NCBI RefSeq assembly: GCF_949987535.1
Contig: NC_080072.1
Coordinates: 55,620,356 to 55,684,355, forward strand
Origin: Balaenoptera acutorostrata
Taxonomy: Eukaryota; Chordata; Mammalia; Artiodactyla; Balaenopteridae
Length of the DNA: 64,000 bases
Direction: 5' to 3'
How positions within the stretch are numbered: the stretch's first letter is position 1; each line of letters begins with the position of its first letter. The notes under the pieces are model-generated. The model saw only the letters and a program-made list of their open reading frames with translations, was not told the origin of the DNA and made no database searches. Below are positions 47,347 through 61,606 of the stretch, one piece after another. The position numbers and the translations under genes were made by a program.

Positions 47347-47521
47347 TCACTTGCAGACGTAGCGCTCCACCGTGCGCTCACACCTGCGGCAGGTGACATA
47401 GCAGCACCAGTGGTACTTGCAGTGGCACCGCTCGACCACACGGTCTGTGTAGGGGTTGTAGCCGCGTCCACAGCACATGAGGTCACAGCTGTCACTGCCA
47501 TGCGACGTCTTGTTGCACTGC
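47347..47521 (-). CDS. WNT11: WNT11 coding exon 5 (C-terminal cysteine-rich domain)
   Basis: Follows a pyrimidine-rich acceptor CCCCACCAG and ends in TGA at 47349-47347. It encodes residues 297-354, the compact cysteine-rich Wnt tail that ends ERYVCK. The NKT sequon (Asn300) is present. The next potential one is read as CAT GGC AGT (His304-Gly-Ser), so it is not a sequon here. Confidence 0.97.
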
Positions 47522-50054
47522 CTGGTGGGGGAGGGGAGGTCAGTGAGCATCCTGTCACCCACCAGTCCCCCCACTCCCAGCCAGGCAGCCCCAGCCTCCT
47601 CTGACCACGGCTGCAGCCTCAGTCCCCCTTGGACAGTGTTTTAGTCTTTAGGGAATTTAAAATAACCCTCTTTCTGAAGGGTTACTTCTCACTTTTCCCT
47701 ATATTTCCAATAGGCATTCGTCAAAATGAGGGGGTGTTTTGTTTCCTTTGTCTCTTTTCCTATATCTTCTACTTCTAAATACTTGAAAGTGTCTCAAACC
47801 ACTGTCTAATAATCCTATCTTCGTATTTAATCCTTAATTATATTGTAACAAGCGTAAAGATCGTTTTTACTTTTAGAATCCCAGGATGAATTCTGAAACA
47901 AACAAATGGCATCGGATGTGAGGCAAAGTGAGCGTTTGGCACTCTCTTGGTGGAGACAGAGGGTCCATCAATAATTTGCCCCCTTTGAACCAGGCGCTTC
48001 CCTCCAGTATTTTATCTTATCCAAGGCAGGCAGGGTCTTTGGGTCAGTGGAATTACTATGCCCATTTTACAGATGGAAACAACAGGCTCAGCAAAGGGCA
48101 GAGGCCTGCTCAAGGTCTCATAGGAGTTTGCGGATAAGCAGGGCTCAAGCTCAGGGGTCCTGAAACCAAGTCCAGTGCATATTCTCCCCACCCTAAAGGG
48201 CAGAGAACCCATGGGCTGCCAGGGGCTGCATTTCTTCCTGAATCACTCCTGTGGGCAAAGAAGACACTGAAGGTCGCTATAAAACCCAAATATCCTTGCC
48301 ATCAGCTCTTCTGTCTAGTGAAGAAACATCTGTGCAGGTTGGCATTTCATCTAGCTGGGCTTAGGCTAGACAAGGATGCTGTCATGGGATGCAGCTGGAT
48401 CCCCACAGCCATGTGGACCAAGGAATCCCAGAATGTCTGAGGTGGGCAAGCCCTAGAGATGACCAAATCCAACCCTCATATTTCCTGATGGGGAAAATGA
48501 GGCACAGAATGGGGAAGGGACTTGCCCAGCATCACACAGGGTGAGCACGGGGTCTGTGAGAGTTCAGGAAGGCTTCCTGGAGGAGGAGGGATCATCCAGG
48601 CCATTGCATGAAAGATGAACAGGAATCTAAGACGGAGGGGAGGAGAAAGGGTGTTGGGGGCAAGGAGGACAAACACCTTGACCTGACCTATCTAAGGGGA
48701 GTGAGAGATGGATGGAGGAGCAGGGCTGGAGGCAGGGAGGCCAGGGAGGCTGCTGCCAGCAGCAGCTGAGTAAGAGAATCTGAGGCTTGAGCTGGGAAGG
48801 AGCCATGGGGAGGTAAGCAAGGGAGCACTTGGAGGGGGAGTCGGGAGGAGACGGCAACCTGCGTGTGGGGACTGTAAGCAGTTCCGGGCAGGAGGCAGGA
48901 GGGAACAGCAGAAAGAACACAGGCCCCAGAGCCAGACAGACCTGGGTTCAAACCCCAGCTCTGCTGCTTACTGGCTGCGTGACTTAAGGCAAGTCACTTA
49001 ACATTTCTGGGCTTTGTTTAGTCACTCAACACCATTAGTCTCCCTTAGCCTGAATCTGAAGGTCTCTGGATGACTCCTCTAGGAAAGGGCAGTGGAAGGG
49101 GGCAGAGTTTCATTCTTATTTCTGGGTCCCTGACATGCAATGTTTGAAACCTGGCCTCCAACCTCAGAGCCAGACAAGGCCCGCGATGGTGCCTGTGAGG
49201 GGGAGCTGGGGAGGCTGGGGCCTGGAGAAAGGGCAGGTTTCAGAGTTTGGAATAGGAACTGCTGAGGAGGCTTCAGTTCACCAGGCTGGATTTGAGGAGC
49301 GCATCTTGCCCAGCTAGGGGCCCAGCCACGTGTACCACCTGTGTACCTGCCTTTTACAGTTAACAAAGTTCATTTGCATCCAACCCCCCGTACCCCCCAA
49401 ATCCCTAATCTAGTAAAGCTCACGTTTCCCCTCCTCCAGGCAGCCTTCCTTGATGTCTAGGCTGAGACAGGGCCCCTCTGGGCTCCCCGTTTTCCCTGTC
49501 ACAGTCTGAGCACTTGATGTCCCTCCCCATCCCTGGTGCCCGCCAGAGCCTCATGTAATGCTGTAAGAAGTGTCTGTGGTTGTGAACCACTGAGATGTAG
49601 GGGCTGTTTGTTACTGCAGAAAGAGCTGACCCATACAGCTGTCTGCAGAGGCCCAGGGCTGAGCATGGCAGGAAGGCTGGGGGCGGTGGGGGATAGCATT
49701 CTGAGAAAGCAAGGGTGGTAGCTGGTGCTGTGGAATAGGGCCTCCTCACCAATAGGTTAGGGGCAAGTCCTAGGTGCAGAGTCGGGACAGCTGGGAAGGA
49801 AGAGACCTGGCAGCCTCGGGGAGGGGAGACTGTCATTCACAAACCCTTCCTACGGCACTGACACCATCCAGCAAGGAGGGGCTGCTCCGTAAATGTGATT
49901 AGAATCACTTGCCAACCTTCCCAAGCGAGTGGTACCATCCTCTTGGCACAGAAGACGAGACTTGAGCCTCAGGTAGGTGAAGGGATTTGCTCAAAGTCCC
50001 ACAGCTAGGAAACTGCAGCGTCAGGGTGGGAACTGTGCTTCCCTGATGCACACA

Positions 50055-50107
<53 letters not shown>

Positions 50108-53100
50108 CCCCCGTGGATCCAGGGAGACCCTCTCTTTGCTCTGGGGTCCTCAATGTGCTTCCCCCAGGTCCTCTGGGTTCTAGAATCCTCTCCCCAACCC
50201 CAGCCTCATCACACCCACCCTGGCTGCCTCAGCCCAGACTCTCGCTCCTTCCCGTCTCCCTGGCCTGACCTGGTTCCATCTTCATTCTGCCTGAGCCTCT
50301 CAATCTGGCTTCCAGATGGGAGCCTGGGCCTCCTTGCAGAGCCTGCTGCCCTGGCCTGTGAGGATGGAGCCCCCCAAAGCAGTCCCCCTCTCCTGGAGGC
50401 AGGAACGTGGGCTGAGGAGGAAGCAAAATCTGGCCAGGCACCAACTATGTGCCAGACACGTTCTCAGACACCCTCACTCTGGTTCAATATTCTTTTAACC
50501 TGGAAGAACACTAGTTTTGTGGAATGCTATTAGGGGCTCCTTAATAAAAGAGTTCCACAGCCAAACACCTCTGGGAAACACTGGCTTAGACAGATCCTTT
50601 ACTGCGGGATTCCTCAGAGCCTTTAATATGTTCTCATGCCTTGCAAATCGCCAGAGAGAATTTCCCAACGTATTTGATTGCAGAACTATTTCTTTATAGC
50701 ATTTCAGGACTGGATTCCTCCTGAACCATCTCCGGGAAGAGCTGCTCCCCTGAATCCTCACCAGCCCTTCCTGGCACACAGTAGGTCTATAGTCACCACT
50801 GGCTCCCTCCTTCTCTCCTGTCCTGAATCGGCTTCAGCAGCTGTGATGGGACCTGCTGTAGGGACCCCAGCTCTGGCTCTGAAATGGGGGACCGGGGGGA
50901 GGGAGGTGGGTGAATGCAGGCGGGGGCATGGGAGCGCCGTCTCTCCACAGAATGCAGGCCGCCCTCGCTCTCCTGCTGCCCCTCTGAAAAGCGCTTGTCC
51001 TGGTTCCACCTCCACACTGTGCAGACTTCCTGTGCGGCCACGGGCTGGCCACTGCTCCCACCTTCCCTTGTGCCTCAGTTCATTGGTCCAGCTCACAGGT
51101 TGTATGACATTTATCCTTCGCTTATTCATTTGACAGACATTTACTGAGGATCTATTTTATGTCAGGCAGCCTCTTTCCTAGCCTCTGTCTCCCACACTAA
51201 GGGGCAGGTGGGATGGGAGCCTCCCACGAGCCTCCATTCCCCAGGAGCCCCTGCCTGGGCGAGGTGCATAACAGCCACTCCCAGGAGCTCTGCCAGGGGC
51301 CCCTGGGACCCCACACCTCCACCTGGCGTTCAACTGGGCAGGGACTCCATTCCCCAAATGCTGACTGAGGCCCGACTGTGTGCCTGGCCCCGAGCTGGGA
51401 TGGGGCACGTGCCACATGGCTGACCCCTCCTGCCAAGCTGGCGGCGGGCCCTTACCTGTCCTGCGTCCCATGGGAGCCCACCTTCTCGTTCTTCATGCAG
51501 AAGTCGGGGGAGCTCTGCAGATAGACGAGCTCCGAGTCCTTCACAGGCCGGATGTCCAGGTCCTTGGGCACAAGGTGCTTGCGGGTGCCCATGGGTCGGT
51601 GCACCACCTTGGTGGCCGACAGGTAGCGGGTCTTGAGGTCGGCGGCCACATCCCGAAGCTCCTGCAGCCCCTTCCAGCAGGTGCGGATGGAGCAGGAGCC
51701 AGACACCCCGTGGCACTTACACTTCATTTCCAGAGAGGCACGCAGAGCCTGTGGACAGCGGAGGGCGTCGGGCTGGGCGGCCGGAGCCCCCTCCCTGGCC
51801 TGCCCCGGGGCCCGGCCCCACCCTTCTGCCTGCCAGTGCTCTCAGGGAGTCACCACCTGCTCCGGGCCTCAAGTGACAGGGCTTTTTGCTCTAAAGCTGG
51901 GGGGTGTTGTGGATCCTTAGCTCCTCCTCCACCCTGGGGGGCAGCTGGGAGGGGCAGCAAGAGAGTGGCTTTTGCAGGGGTAACGGATGCCATTTATACA
52001 CCTAGTGTACCAAGTGCTCTCACACTTAAAATGGCTTAACCATCACAGAAGCCCTTCATGGGGGATATCATTCATTTCCCCATTGAAAAAAGAGGAAATG
52101 AAGGCTCAGAGAGGCTGAGTCTCTTGCCCAAGGCTACACAGCTAGAAGATCTTGGGCTGGGATTTGAACCCAGGTCTGAGGGCAATTCCAAAAGCCATGG
52201 CTTTTCATCATTCTATGCTTTTTCTCTCTCACAAAATGCTTGCTGAAAAAAAGGTGGCAGGGAGAAGAAAAGGAAGGGAGGGAGGGAAGAAGAGGCAAGA
52301 GGTGGGTGCTTGGGGGTGGGCCCCCTGGCCTGGCTGGCCTTCCCCTCTGCTGCCTGGTGCCGCATCACCACTCAGCGCCTGTCTTCACGTGTGCTGAGCG
52401 GGTGTGTAATTGCTACCTTGCAGAGTCGTTGAAAGGATTCAACGAGATGACATATATGAAAGAGGTTTGTGAACTACAAAAGTTAAATCAATATTTGGTT
52501 TTGAAAAATCAGTCTAAGTAAGAATTATGGTGGAGAGGGGAGGCCTGGGCTTGGGGCCTGGGGAGACTCTAGCCCTGTCTTTGGAAGTGACTCTGTGCCA
52601 CTATCTTCCGCGGGCCTCAGTTTCTCCCTGTGTACCTGAGGGCCATGAGTTGGACGCCTTCTGCAGGCCTTTCAGTTCTGCAGTCTAAGCCCCAACTCCC
52701 TGCACACAGGACTCAGATCCCTCTGCCCACCCCCACCCCCCGCCTGCCCTGTGTACTCCACTGCAAGGGTTATGGGTCCCCTGGGCCTACCCCTGCATCA
52801 AAAAGATGGGGAAACTGAGGCACACGGAGGGCAAGGACTTGCCCAAAATCACACAGGGAGTTAGTGAGGAAGCTGGTCAAGGTCCCAGGGCTCCCTACCC
52901 CTCACAGTGCCAGGAAGTGGGGAATGAGGGAGTCCACTTGGGTCTAGAGTCTGGAACTGTCTCAGCAAAGCCTGTGGAGAGCACATAATGAAGTGAACCC
53001 GACTGCAGGGCACATTCGGCCTCCCAAGGGCGCAAGGTACTTCTGAGTCATCCAGGAAAGGTAAACCACATTCAGCTCCTCAGCTCAGATGGCGGGAAGG

Positions 53101-56100
53101 GGCCCAGGCTTCCTGAGGCCATGGTGCCGGCGCTGAACACGCGGTCATCTACCCTCCCGGGCCCTTGCAGGCGGCCCCAGGGAGGCCAGCTCCTTGGCAT
53201 CAGGGCCCCTGGGAAAGGGCTGATGTGCCTCTGAGGCTGAGGACCCTGCTGGGACTGCACCGCGGGACGGGACGGCTGTGCCCCCGGCAGCATGAGGCTC
53301 AGGCCTGGCCATGGGCAGGAGTGGGGCTGGGTTCTTGGGCGGGAGGCTGGGTGAAGGGCTCCCAGTGGGTTTCCAAGGGTGGTGGGGTGGGCCAGCAGGG
53401 TTGGGAGGCAGGAGTTCTGGGTCCCTAGCCAGGTTCTTCTACAGATCCCCAGGGTGACTTGGCCTCAGTTTCCCCAACTGCCCAAAGATGGCCTGGATGT
53501 CCTAGAATCCTTACAAGAGGGAGACCAGAGAGAGAGGAAGGTGAGGACAAGGAAACCTCTAGACCTGGAGTCCCATAGACCTGGGCTCCATTGCACCCTG
53601 TGTCCTTGGCCAAGCCACCTAAGCTCCTTCTGCCTCACATGGTGCTTCTGCACAATGGGCCTAACGAGGCTGCAGGGAAGAGGCCATGAGATGCCATCCA
53701 CACCTGACACTCTGCCCCTCCGGGACCAGTTCCCCATCTGTAAGGAGGGGTAACAGTACCCCTTCACAGTGTGGTTTTGTGGACTACGGGAGAGAAAACT
53801 AATCAAGCACCCACCACAGTGTCTGGCACACTGATTGGTATAAAGTTTTTTTTTTAATTTTCAAAAAATAAAAAGGTCCATTCATTCACTTATGCATTCA
53901 CCCCAACCTGCTGTGGAATGAGGTGAGGAACTAATGCAACACTGATAATAACAGACATGGAGGGGAAACCGTGTTTAGGAGGTTGGGGTGGGTTTTGGAG
54001 CCAGGAGAGAGTCCCCATTAGATCCAAGGAGACGACCCTTTAGCAAGGCTCTGCTGCTCCGCAGCCCTCTCCATGCTTCCTCCCACACCGGCCTTGGCCC
54101 AGAGCCCCAGAGGAAGACACTGAGGAACGTGACCAATGGGGACCAGAGAGCACCAACCCACCCCATTTTATAGATGGGAACAACTGAGGCCAGGGAGGAA
54201 GTGACTCGCCCAATGTCACACAGTGAGTTTAGAGCTCCTGACTCCCAGCTCAGTGCTCCTTCTGCTCCACCGACGTTCTCCAACCCAAATCCTGGTGGAC
54301 CCCCTGGAGGAGGAGGAGCCAGGCAAGCCCCAAGCAGCTGGAGAGGGAAGAGCCAGGGGAGGCCAGGAGCACATCAGTGTGGGTGGATCAGGGCCCGTCC
54401 CCCCGCCACCCCTCCACTGGGGCACACTGGGCGGCCCTTTTCTGGCCAATTGGCACAAGCACAACCATCTGGGGTGGGTGGGGGGGTGGTTACCTGTCTC
54501 CCCACTTCACTGTTGTGTAGACGCATCAGTTTATTGGCTTGGGATCCTGTTTTTTTCACCTTCATAGGAGCATCGGAAAACTTGGCCCCCATGAGGAGCC
54601 CGTAGCTGAGGTTGTCCGCACATCCTCCCCAGCGGTTCCCGGGCCCGGGTGGCTCACCTGGGACGGGGCCGCAGGAGCAGCCCGGCAGGTCGCCGGAGGT
54701 GCAGGCCCGGGCGATGGCGTGGCTGATGGCGGCCGCCGACAGCGCATACACGAAGGCTGACTCCCGGGTCCCTGTGGGGAGGTGCGGGGTCAGCCGGGGC
54801 GGGCGACCCAAGGACGGGACCCTGCCCTGATCTGAGGGCCCCCACCTGCCTCTGCGGGGTCGGGCGGGGACAGGGGCGGTGAGCAGTGGAGCAGGTGGGG
54901 GATGGCACGACGACCGTTCATCTGTCACGCCCCCACCCTCCCCCAAACGCACTAGCTGACCCGCACGTTCTCTCACAAGCACGCAAAGCCAGCCCCGCCA
55001 GAGCACACCCTCACTCACACGCTCACCACGCTGCACTTCCTCCCTGCTTGCCCTGCACCCAGTGTCAGGGGCTGCTTTCGGGAACAGAAGGCCCAGTCCC
55101 TGAGCTCCTCAAAGACCAGTGAGCAAAGAGCCTGCTGTGGGGTGAAATGTGTCCCCTGAAAAGATATGGTCAAGTCCTGATCCCTGGTCCCTGTGAATGT
55201 GACCTTATTTAGGAATAGGGTCTTTGCAGGTGTAACTGAGCTAAGATGAGATCATTAGATGGAGCAGAGTGCGCCCTAATGCAATGACTGGTGTCCTTAT
55301 AGGAAGACGGAATTTTAGATACAGAGACATAGAGGGCGGAGGCCATGTGACAGAGGCAGAGACTGAAGTGATGCAGCTACAAGCCAAGGAACACCGAAGA
55401 CTGCGGCAGCCCCCAGAAGCTAAGAAGAGGCAGGGACGAATCCTCCCCCAGTGTCTTCAGACGGAGCCCTGCTGACACCTTGACTCTGACCTCAGACTTC
55501 CAGCCTCCAGCACCGTGAGACAATTCTTCTGTTGTCAGAAGCCCCCCGGTGCGTGGGGCTTTGTTACAGCAGCCCTAGCAAACTAAGATGGAGCCCAACG
55601 TGCTTTGGCAGTGGGGTGTCCTGGCCTTGCATCCAAGCAAGTTACCCCCCTTCTCAAGCCTCAGTATCCTTAACTGTACAGTGGAAATGATAATACCTAC
55701 CTCACAGGCTTGCTCTGGAGCTCAGATAATTCAGGAAGGAAGGAGGCTTTGTAAAGTGCTGCACAAACGTTAGCTGTCACCGTGCAGGGTAAAGATGAGA
55801 TCCACTGGGGCATTCCTACCCTTCAAAAGCCTCTCTATGATACATAGGGCCCTCAAATCCACCCCCAGAAGCCACCTCCTCTGGGAAGTCTTCTCCGCAG
55901 ATGTTCTTTAGTCCCGACATCACTTTGTGCCTTTCCCAGCACCTTCAGTCGGGCTGGTCTAGAATTAACTGCTCCACACCTGTCTGCCCCGAGGGCAGGC
56001 TCAGTTGCATTCTCATTACAGACCCCCCACCCCCAGAGCCTTCCTGCATCATTCATTCCTTTGTTCAGGCGTGAGGGGTACATGTGCATTTGTACTGTCA

Positions 56101-59100
56101 TTCAGGCTCCCCGCACTGGTATATTCACTCACTATAGGTTCATTCATTCATCAATTCACGCCCCAATACCCATGTCCATGATTAATTCATCCACCCACCC
56201 ATCCGTGTATCCATCCATCATCCAGCTATTCACTCATCCCCCCATCACACTTCCAGCCATCCATCCATGAATTCACCCACCTATCTAAACACACATATAT
56301 TTATGCCTGAATTCATCCACCCCACCCCACCCGCATGCATTCCGCAGGCCCTAGCAGCCCCCGCTGGCCCCCTACCTCTCTCCAGGTCAAGCAGGTAGTT
56401 GGGGGCGAGCTCGATGGAGGAGCAGTTCCAGCGCATGTCCGCGAAGGCCCGGCGGCAGGCCTTCATGACCTCGCGGGCGGCGTGCACGATGGTGTGCATG
56501 AGCTCCAGGTTGCTGCGGCACAGCTGCACCTGCGCGGACACCAGGCCCTCCAGCTGCTTGCAGTGTTGCGTCTGGTTCAGTGCCAGGGCCGCCGGGGTCT
56601 TGGAGAGCGCCCTGCACACAGGCCAAAAGGCAGCAACCAATGGAAGGGAAGTCAGGGCTGTGAGGGGCCGTGCTGCTTCCACCCGCTGTACCGGCCCCAG
56701 CCTCTCCTCCACAGTCTTGGAGCCTTTGCTGGAAGGAGCTGGGAAACCAGGAGGCCAAGCACTGTCCCCGGCAGAGTAACGGCTCCCCCTCCCGCCCCCG
56801 TGTGACCCTGGGCACATCACTGTCCTTTTCTGGGCCTCAGGCCTTCATTCATAACATAGGATCATGGCCCCCATCCTACCTAAGCTTTATTATAATTATA
56901 CTAACAATAAACGGTTTTATAGTTCACAAAGCACTCACATCCACTGCCTTATTTAGTCCCACACAGCTGTGAATGATTACTATTTATTCAACATTCATTC
57001 AATACTGAACATGCTAGACAGTGTGCTAAGTGCTGGATTATTATAATCATCACCATCATAGTAATACATACTATTAATTGACCATTTACTAGATGCACAG
57101 TGTGAGTTAGGAGCTTCCCATCATGGCTTTGTTTAATTATTAAACCCATTTATTAGGCTGTAAAATCCCACATACATGCAAGAGATTCATTAGAAGATTA
57201 AAGAGCCACTCAATTTGGTGATGAATTGGACTTAGCCATTAACTTGCTATGTGACTTTAGATAAATCACTGTCCCTCTCTGGGTCTCAGTGTCTGTATCT
57301 CTAAACTGTATTTCCCAGAATGGGTTCCAGGGAGACACTCTGAAAAAAGGGATCCATGGTCAATCAAGCACAGCTGGGGAATGTGATATACTACATCCCC
57401 CCTTGAAGAGTAGTAATGCACATTTACATTTTAAAGGCCCTGAGAAGTCCTGCAGCAAAGCAACAGGCTTGGTTTTGTTTAACTTCCAAGTCTGCTGAGC
57501 ACAAAACCCTTTATTTGAGGAGTGCTGACCTCCTCCATGCTTTGGGAAATGCTGGCCAAGGGGGTCCCTATGACCTCTAGTGATGTTATAGGACCTAAGA
57601 GCTTCCAGATCCTGGTTCTGGGCACTGGGATTCCAAGACTCTAGGACCAGGGGTCGATCCTGCATTCAGCTTCCTCCCAGGCCTTCTCTGAGGAGTAGAC
57701 TGCATCAGGCAGCCCCTCCTCTTAAGTGGAGGCTAGAGGGACCCCACAGCCTTAAAGGGTTCCATATAGACCCACCCCCTACCCTAGGGCCAGCTGGTCC
57801 TCAGAGACCCAGCAGAGACCCCAGAGGGACAGGCGGCAAGAAGGGGCCAATCTTCAGGCCCAAGTGCTATGTGCCCCACTTGCTGGGACCACAGGAGACC
57901 TCACCCAGCGTCATGACCGAGACCTGGTGAGGCCCAGCTCCTCGAGGCCCTGGCCTGAGATCCCAAGAGAGGCAGCCTGGTACCAAAGAACAGCGCGGGC
58001 CTGGGCAGACTCCTGGCTCTGTCACCCCCACTCCCCTTGTGACCTTGAGCAAGTCAAGTAAACTCTCCTCTCCCATCAATCTCCCAGCATTGTCTGAGGG
58101 ATTGACCTCAAGGCCCCTCAAAACCTGGCCCTCCAGCCCTCTCTGGCCCCCCGTCCTTGTCCCCCATGTGTCCTAATATCTGCCACACCAGACTCCTGGC
58201 TTCTCTGACAGGCACTGCCCTACCACCACGCATATGCCCAGGCTTTTCCTGGTGCCAGGAATGCCTTTCCCCTTGCTCCTGTACCTAAATGAATAAATGA
58301 ACTTGATCTACTTGTGGAAGAAATATTTACTAAGCACCAGCTCTTCCCAGACATAGATCCTTTCCTCAAGGAGCCCCTCGTCTAATGGCTGCACAGACCT
58401 ATCACCAGTTATAAGGCAATGACCCAGATGTTCCAGTTCATGGGCTGGCCCAGGGAAGAGCTCAGGCTTTGGGCACCAGCTGTGTGAGCTGGGTAAGTTA
58501 CCCAACCTCTCTGGGCCTCATGGTCCTCATCTGTTATAAGAAAATGATAAATTCTACTTCAAAAGGTGATGGCAAGACTTAAATATGATAATGGATGTAA
58601 AGCACTCGGGGCATTCATAAATGGGATCCCTTGCTTGTTGCCACGTGAATCTTGGACCAGAGGGAGTCAGAAGACCTAGGTTGTGGCTCAAGCTCTGGCC
58701 TCTATGTGCCGGGCAATCCTGGGTGAACTGCTGCCGCTCTCTGAGCGTCAACTAAAAAATGGGGACTCCTGGAGGTCTTGTAGGGGCTGAATGAGTTAAT
58801 ATGTGCTACACTGAGTACTAATAGGTTAGTTTGCTTCCTGCTGCCTCTCTCTGCCATGCCCCACCCATCCTACACCTCCAAAATACAGAAATCATCCCCG
58901 AGGCCTGGAAAGCAGACCCAGGGCAAGTGGGCATGGCCTGGTGTCTGTGGTTGGAGTGGCACAACCCAGCCTGTCTGAGATTGACTGTGGGTATCTTGGG
59001 CCATCTTCCCTCACTGCGACCCCTGGCCCATCCCTACCCCACCAAGGCATGAGCCAAGAAACCTCTGGTGTATCTGGATGCAGACCTCAGGCATGGTTGC

Positions 59101-61573
59101 CTGACCCTGCCTATGACTGGGGAACCTGCTGCCTGAATTCCGGCAACACATACTGGATGAGGGGTGACCACACAGGGACAGATAATCACCCCCTCAGCCT
59201 GTTTCTTGGTTGTTACAGCCCCTCTGCCACCACCTAGCAAACAGTGTCCACGCGCATGGACCCACTGTCCCAGGTGGGCACAGCACTCCCCAGTTTACAG
59301 AGCCTCTCATTTCATCCCATTCTTACAATGCCCGAGGGGCCTGGCAGATTATCTATCACCCCCTTTGTACAGAGGAGGAAGCTGAGGCGCTCCAGTGCCC
59401 AGGCGCTCGGCCTCCTCTGGATACCATCCTCCCTCAAACCTGGCCTCACCTTCCCAGGTCCCCTCTCTACTGGGCTTGGGGCCGCCCACGCTCAGCCTGT
59501 CCTGAGCCTGCTCTGCCCATCACCCTTGCCCGGCTTCCATCCTTCCCCTCTGAGCCACTTTGCTGTTTCACAACAGGAAGGATTACAGGAGATACGCGAG
59601 AAAGCACCCAGCACGGTACCCGGCACACAGCAGGCCCCCGTGCAGGGTGGCTGCCTTCCAGGTCCTTCCCCTGGGCTCCTGCTCAGAAAGCGGATAATGT
59701 AAGCTGAGACTTTTCCTGGGGAGCTCAGGTTGCGGCTTCCGAGGAGGGGTCCTCTGGGCTCCTGGGGTCTGGGGACCCTGGGCCACTCTGGGTCAGTCTG
59801 TCCATCTCTGAAGTCATCAAGCATCCACCTCCCCAGCTGGTGGTGAGAGAGGTTCGATGAGGGAAAGCCGGTGAGGATGCTCCCAGATGAGGCACAGACT
59901 GCCCAGGTGGGCAGAGGACACACGGGAAGCATTCTGGAGGTCCTGGGCGGGCGCGGGGCTGCGGAGAGAGCGGCCGGGACAGAGCGGCCAGCTGCGGCGT
60001 GCTGGGGGAGGCCTGCTCGCGGGAGCGTGCAGACTGGGAGATCAGGAGGCGGGAGGCAGCGGATTCCACTCCCGAGGAGGGCGATGCGGTCATCTGGTAA
60101 TTAGTGGTAATGACCATTTCTAACTAAGGCCCCCTTGGGGAGGTAATCAAGGATTAGGGTGGGAGGCGGGGGAGTTACCCGTCTGGACATCTCGTCCGGC
60201 TTGCCTCACTGCAGCGCACCCCTAATTGAAAACATTTTGGTTTATCTGGGGGTGGGTGCATGGGGGAGAGTGTGGAAGAGAGGACAGGAGGGAACAGAGA
60301 GTTCACAGGTGAGGCCTATGCCCAGGGTGCTGCTGGGGTGGCCGAGGTCTCTCTCATTCAGGAGTTGGGGTTCTCCTGGGAATGGCGGGGGCGGGGGAGG
60401 CGCAGAGACCTGGGTTTCAGCTCCAGCTCAGCACATCTAACGTTCCACCTTGGGCAAGTCACTGCCCCTCGCCGGGCCTCAGTGTCCCCACCCCATTGTG
60501 GAAGTGGGGACACTGAGGCCCAGAGAAAGGCAGGGCTAGCCCCGACCTGTACACAGCCAGCCAATCAGAGGCAGAGCCAAGCTAGAACCCAGGACTCCTA
60601 ACCACAGGCTAGGGCTCTTTCACTCCCATTGTAGAGATGAGGAAACTGAGGCTCAGAGAGGCTAACGTGATTGATTTGCCTGAAGCCTGGCTCATGGCTA
60701 GTGAACTGGCAGAGCTCGGGCTGGGACCCAGGCCTTCCAGCTCAGGTCTGGTGCTCCTCCCAGCCTCTCTGCGGCAGCTGTGTCCCTTCTGAGTCTCTTA
60801 GGACTCTTCCTCAAGAGGCCCAGCCCCGGAGTAAGCAGCAGGCTTGGGGCTGCCCGGGGTGGGTGGAGTGGCCTTTATGGGTCCTCCCAGCCACCCTGGG
60901 CCTTCCCCTCACTGGGTAACCCCAGTGGTTCACAGAAGGCTGGAACCATTCTCCCTGCCCACCACAGGGCAGCCAGAAAAGGATGTCCCCACACTTCTGG
61001 TCTGAGCCTCCCAGCACCTGGCTTGGGTGGGAGGTGAGGTAGGGAGGGGTCCCCCAGGTTATTTCTGATCAGGTGCTTCCACCCCTTCTCCCTTACCCCC
61101 TACCCCACAGAAAGCCCAAGCTGAGTCCCAGGTCCCCAGTGGGTGGGCAATCTGGGTCACTCAGCCACGTTTACTTTCATTTCCCATGTCAAATGCCCCT
61201 TTCCTCTTCAGCTCACTTTCCAAAGCCCAGCGCAGCAGGGTCCTCTGGGACATCCCCAGGGCAGCTGAGTCTCCTGGATGAGTCCCCAGCTTCCCATCCC
61301 CACCGTACCCTTCCCTGTTCCCAACTGGCCTGTGGCTCCCTGTGACCAAGAGGCCCCAGAGCCACGCAACTTAACTCCAAGTCCTGCCTCTGCTGCCTAC
61401 TAGCTGTGACAGCCAGTTCGTTAAAGACCCACTGAGCCTCCACTTCCTCTTCTGATTAATGAGGGTGATGGCAGAACCCACCTCACGTGGTGGTTGGGAG
61501 ATTTAAATGAAACAACATACATCAAGCACTTAGAACAGTGCCTGACATGTACCAAGGCCACATATATATACAG

Positions 61574-61606
<33 letters not shown>

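Noticed and set aside
54374..55036. 220-codon minus-strand frame around WNT11 exon 3
   Set aside because: Only 54494-54771 is exon; the rest runs into introns on both sides past good splice sites.
56335..56805. 156-codon frame opposite WNT11 exon 2
   Set aside because: A shadow of the CpG-rich exon on the other strand; the minus-strand exon explains it.
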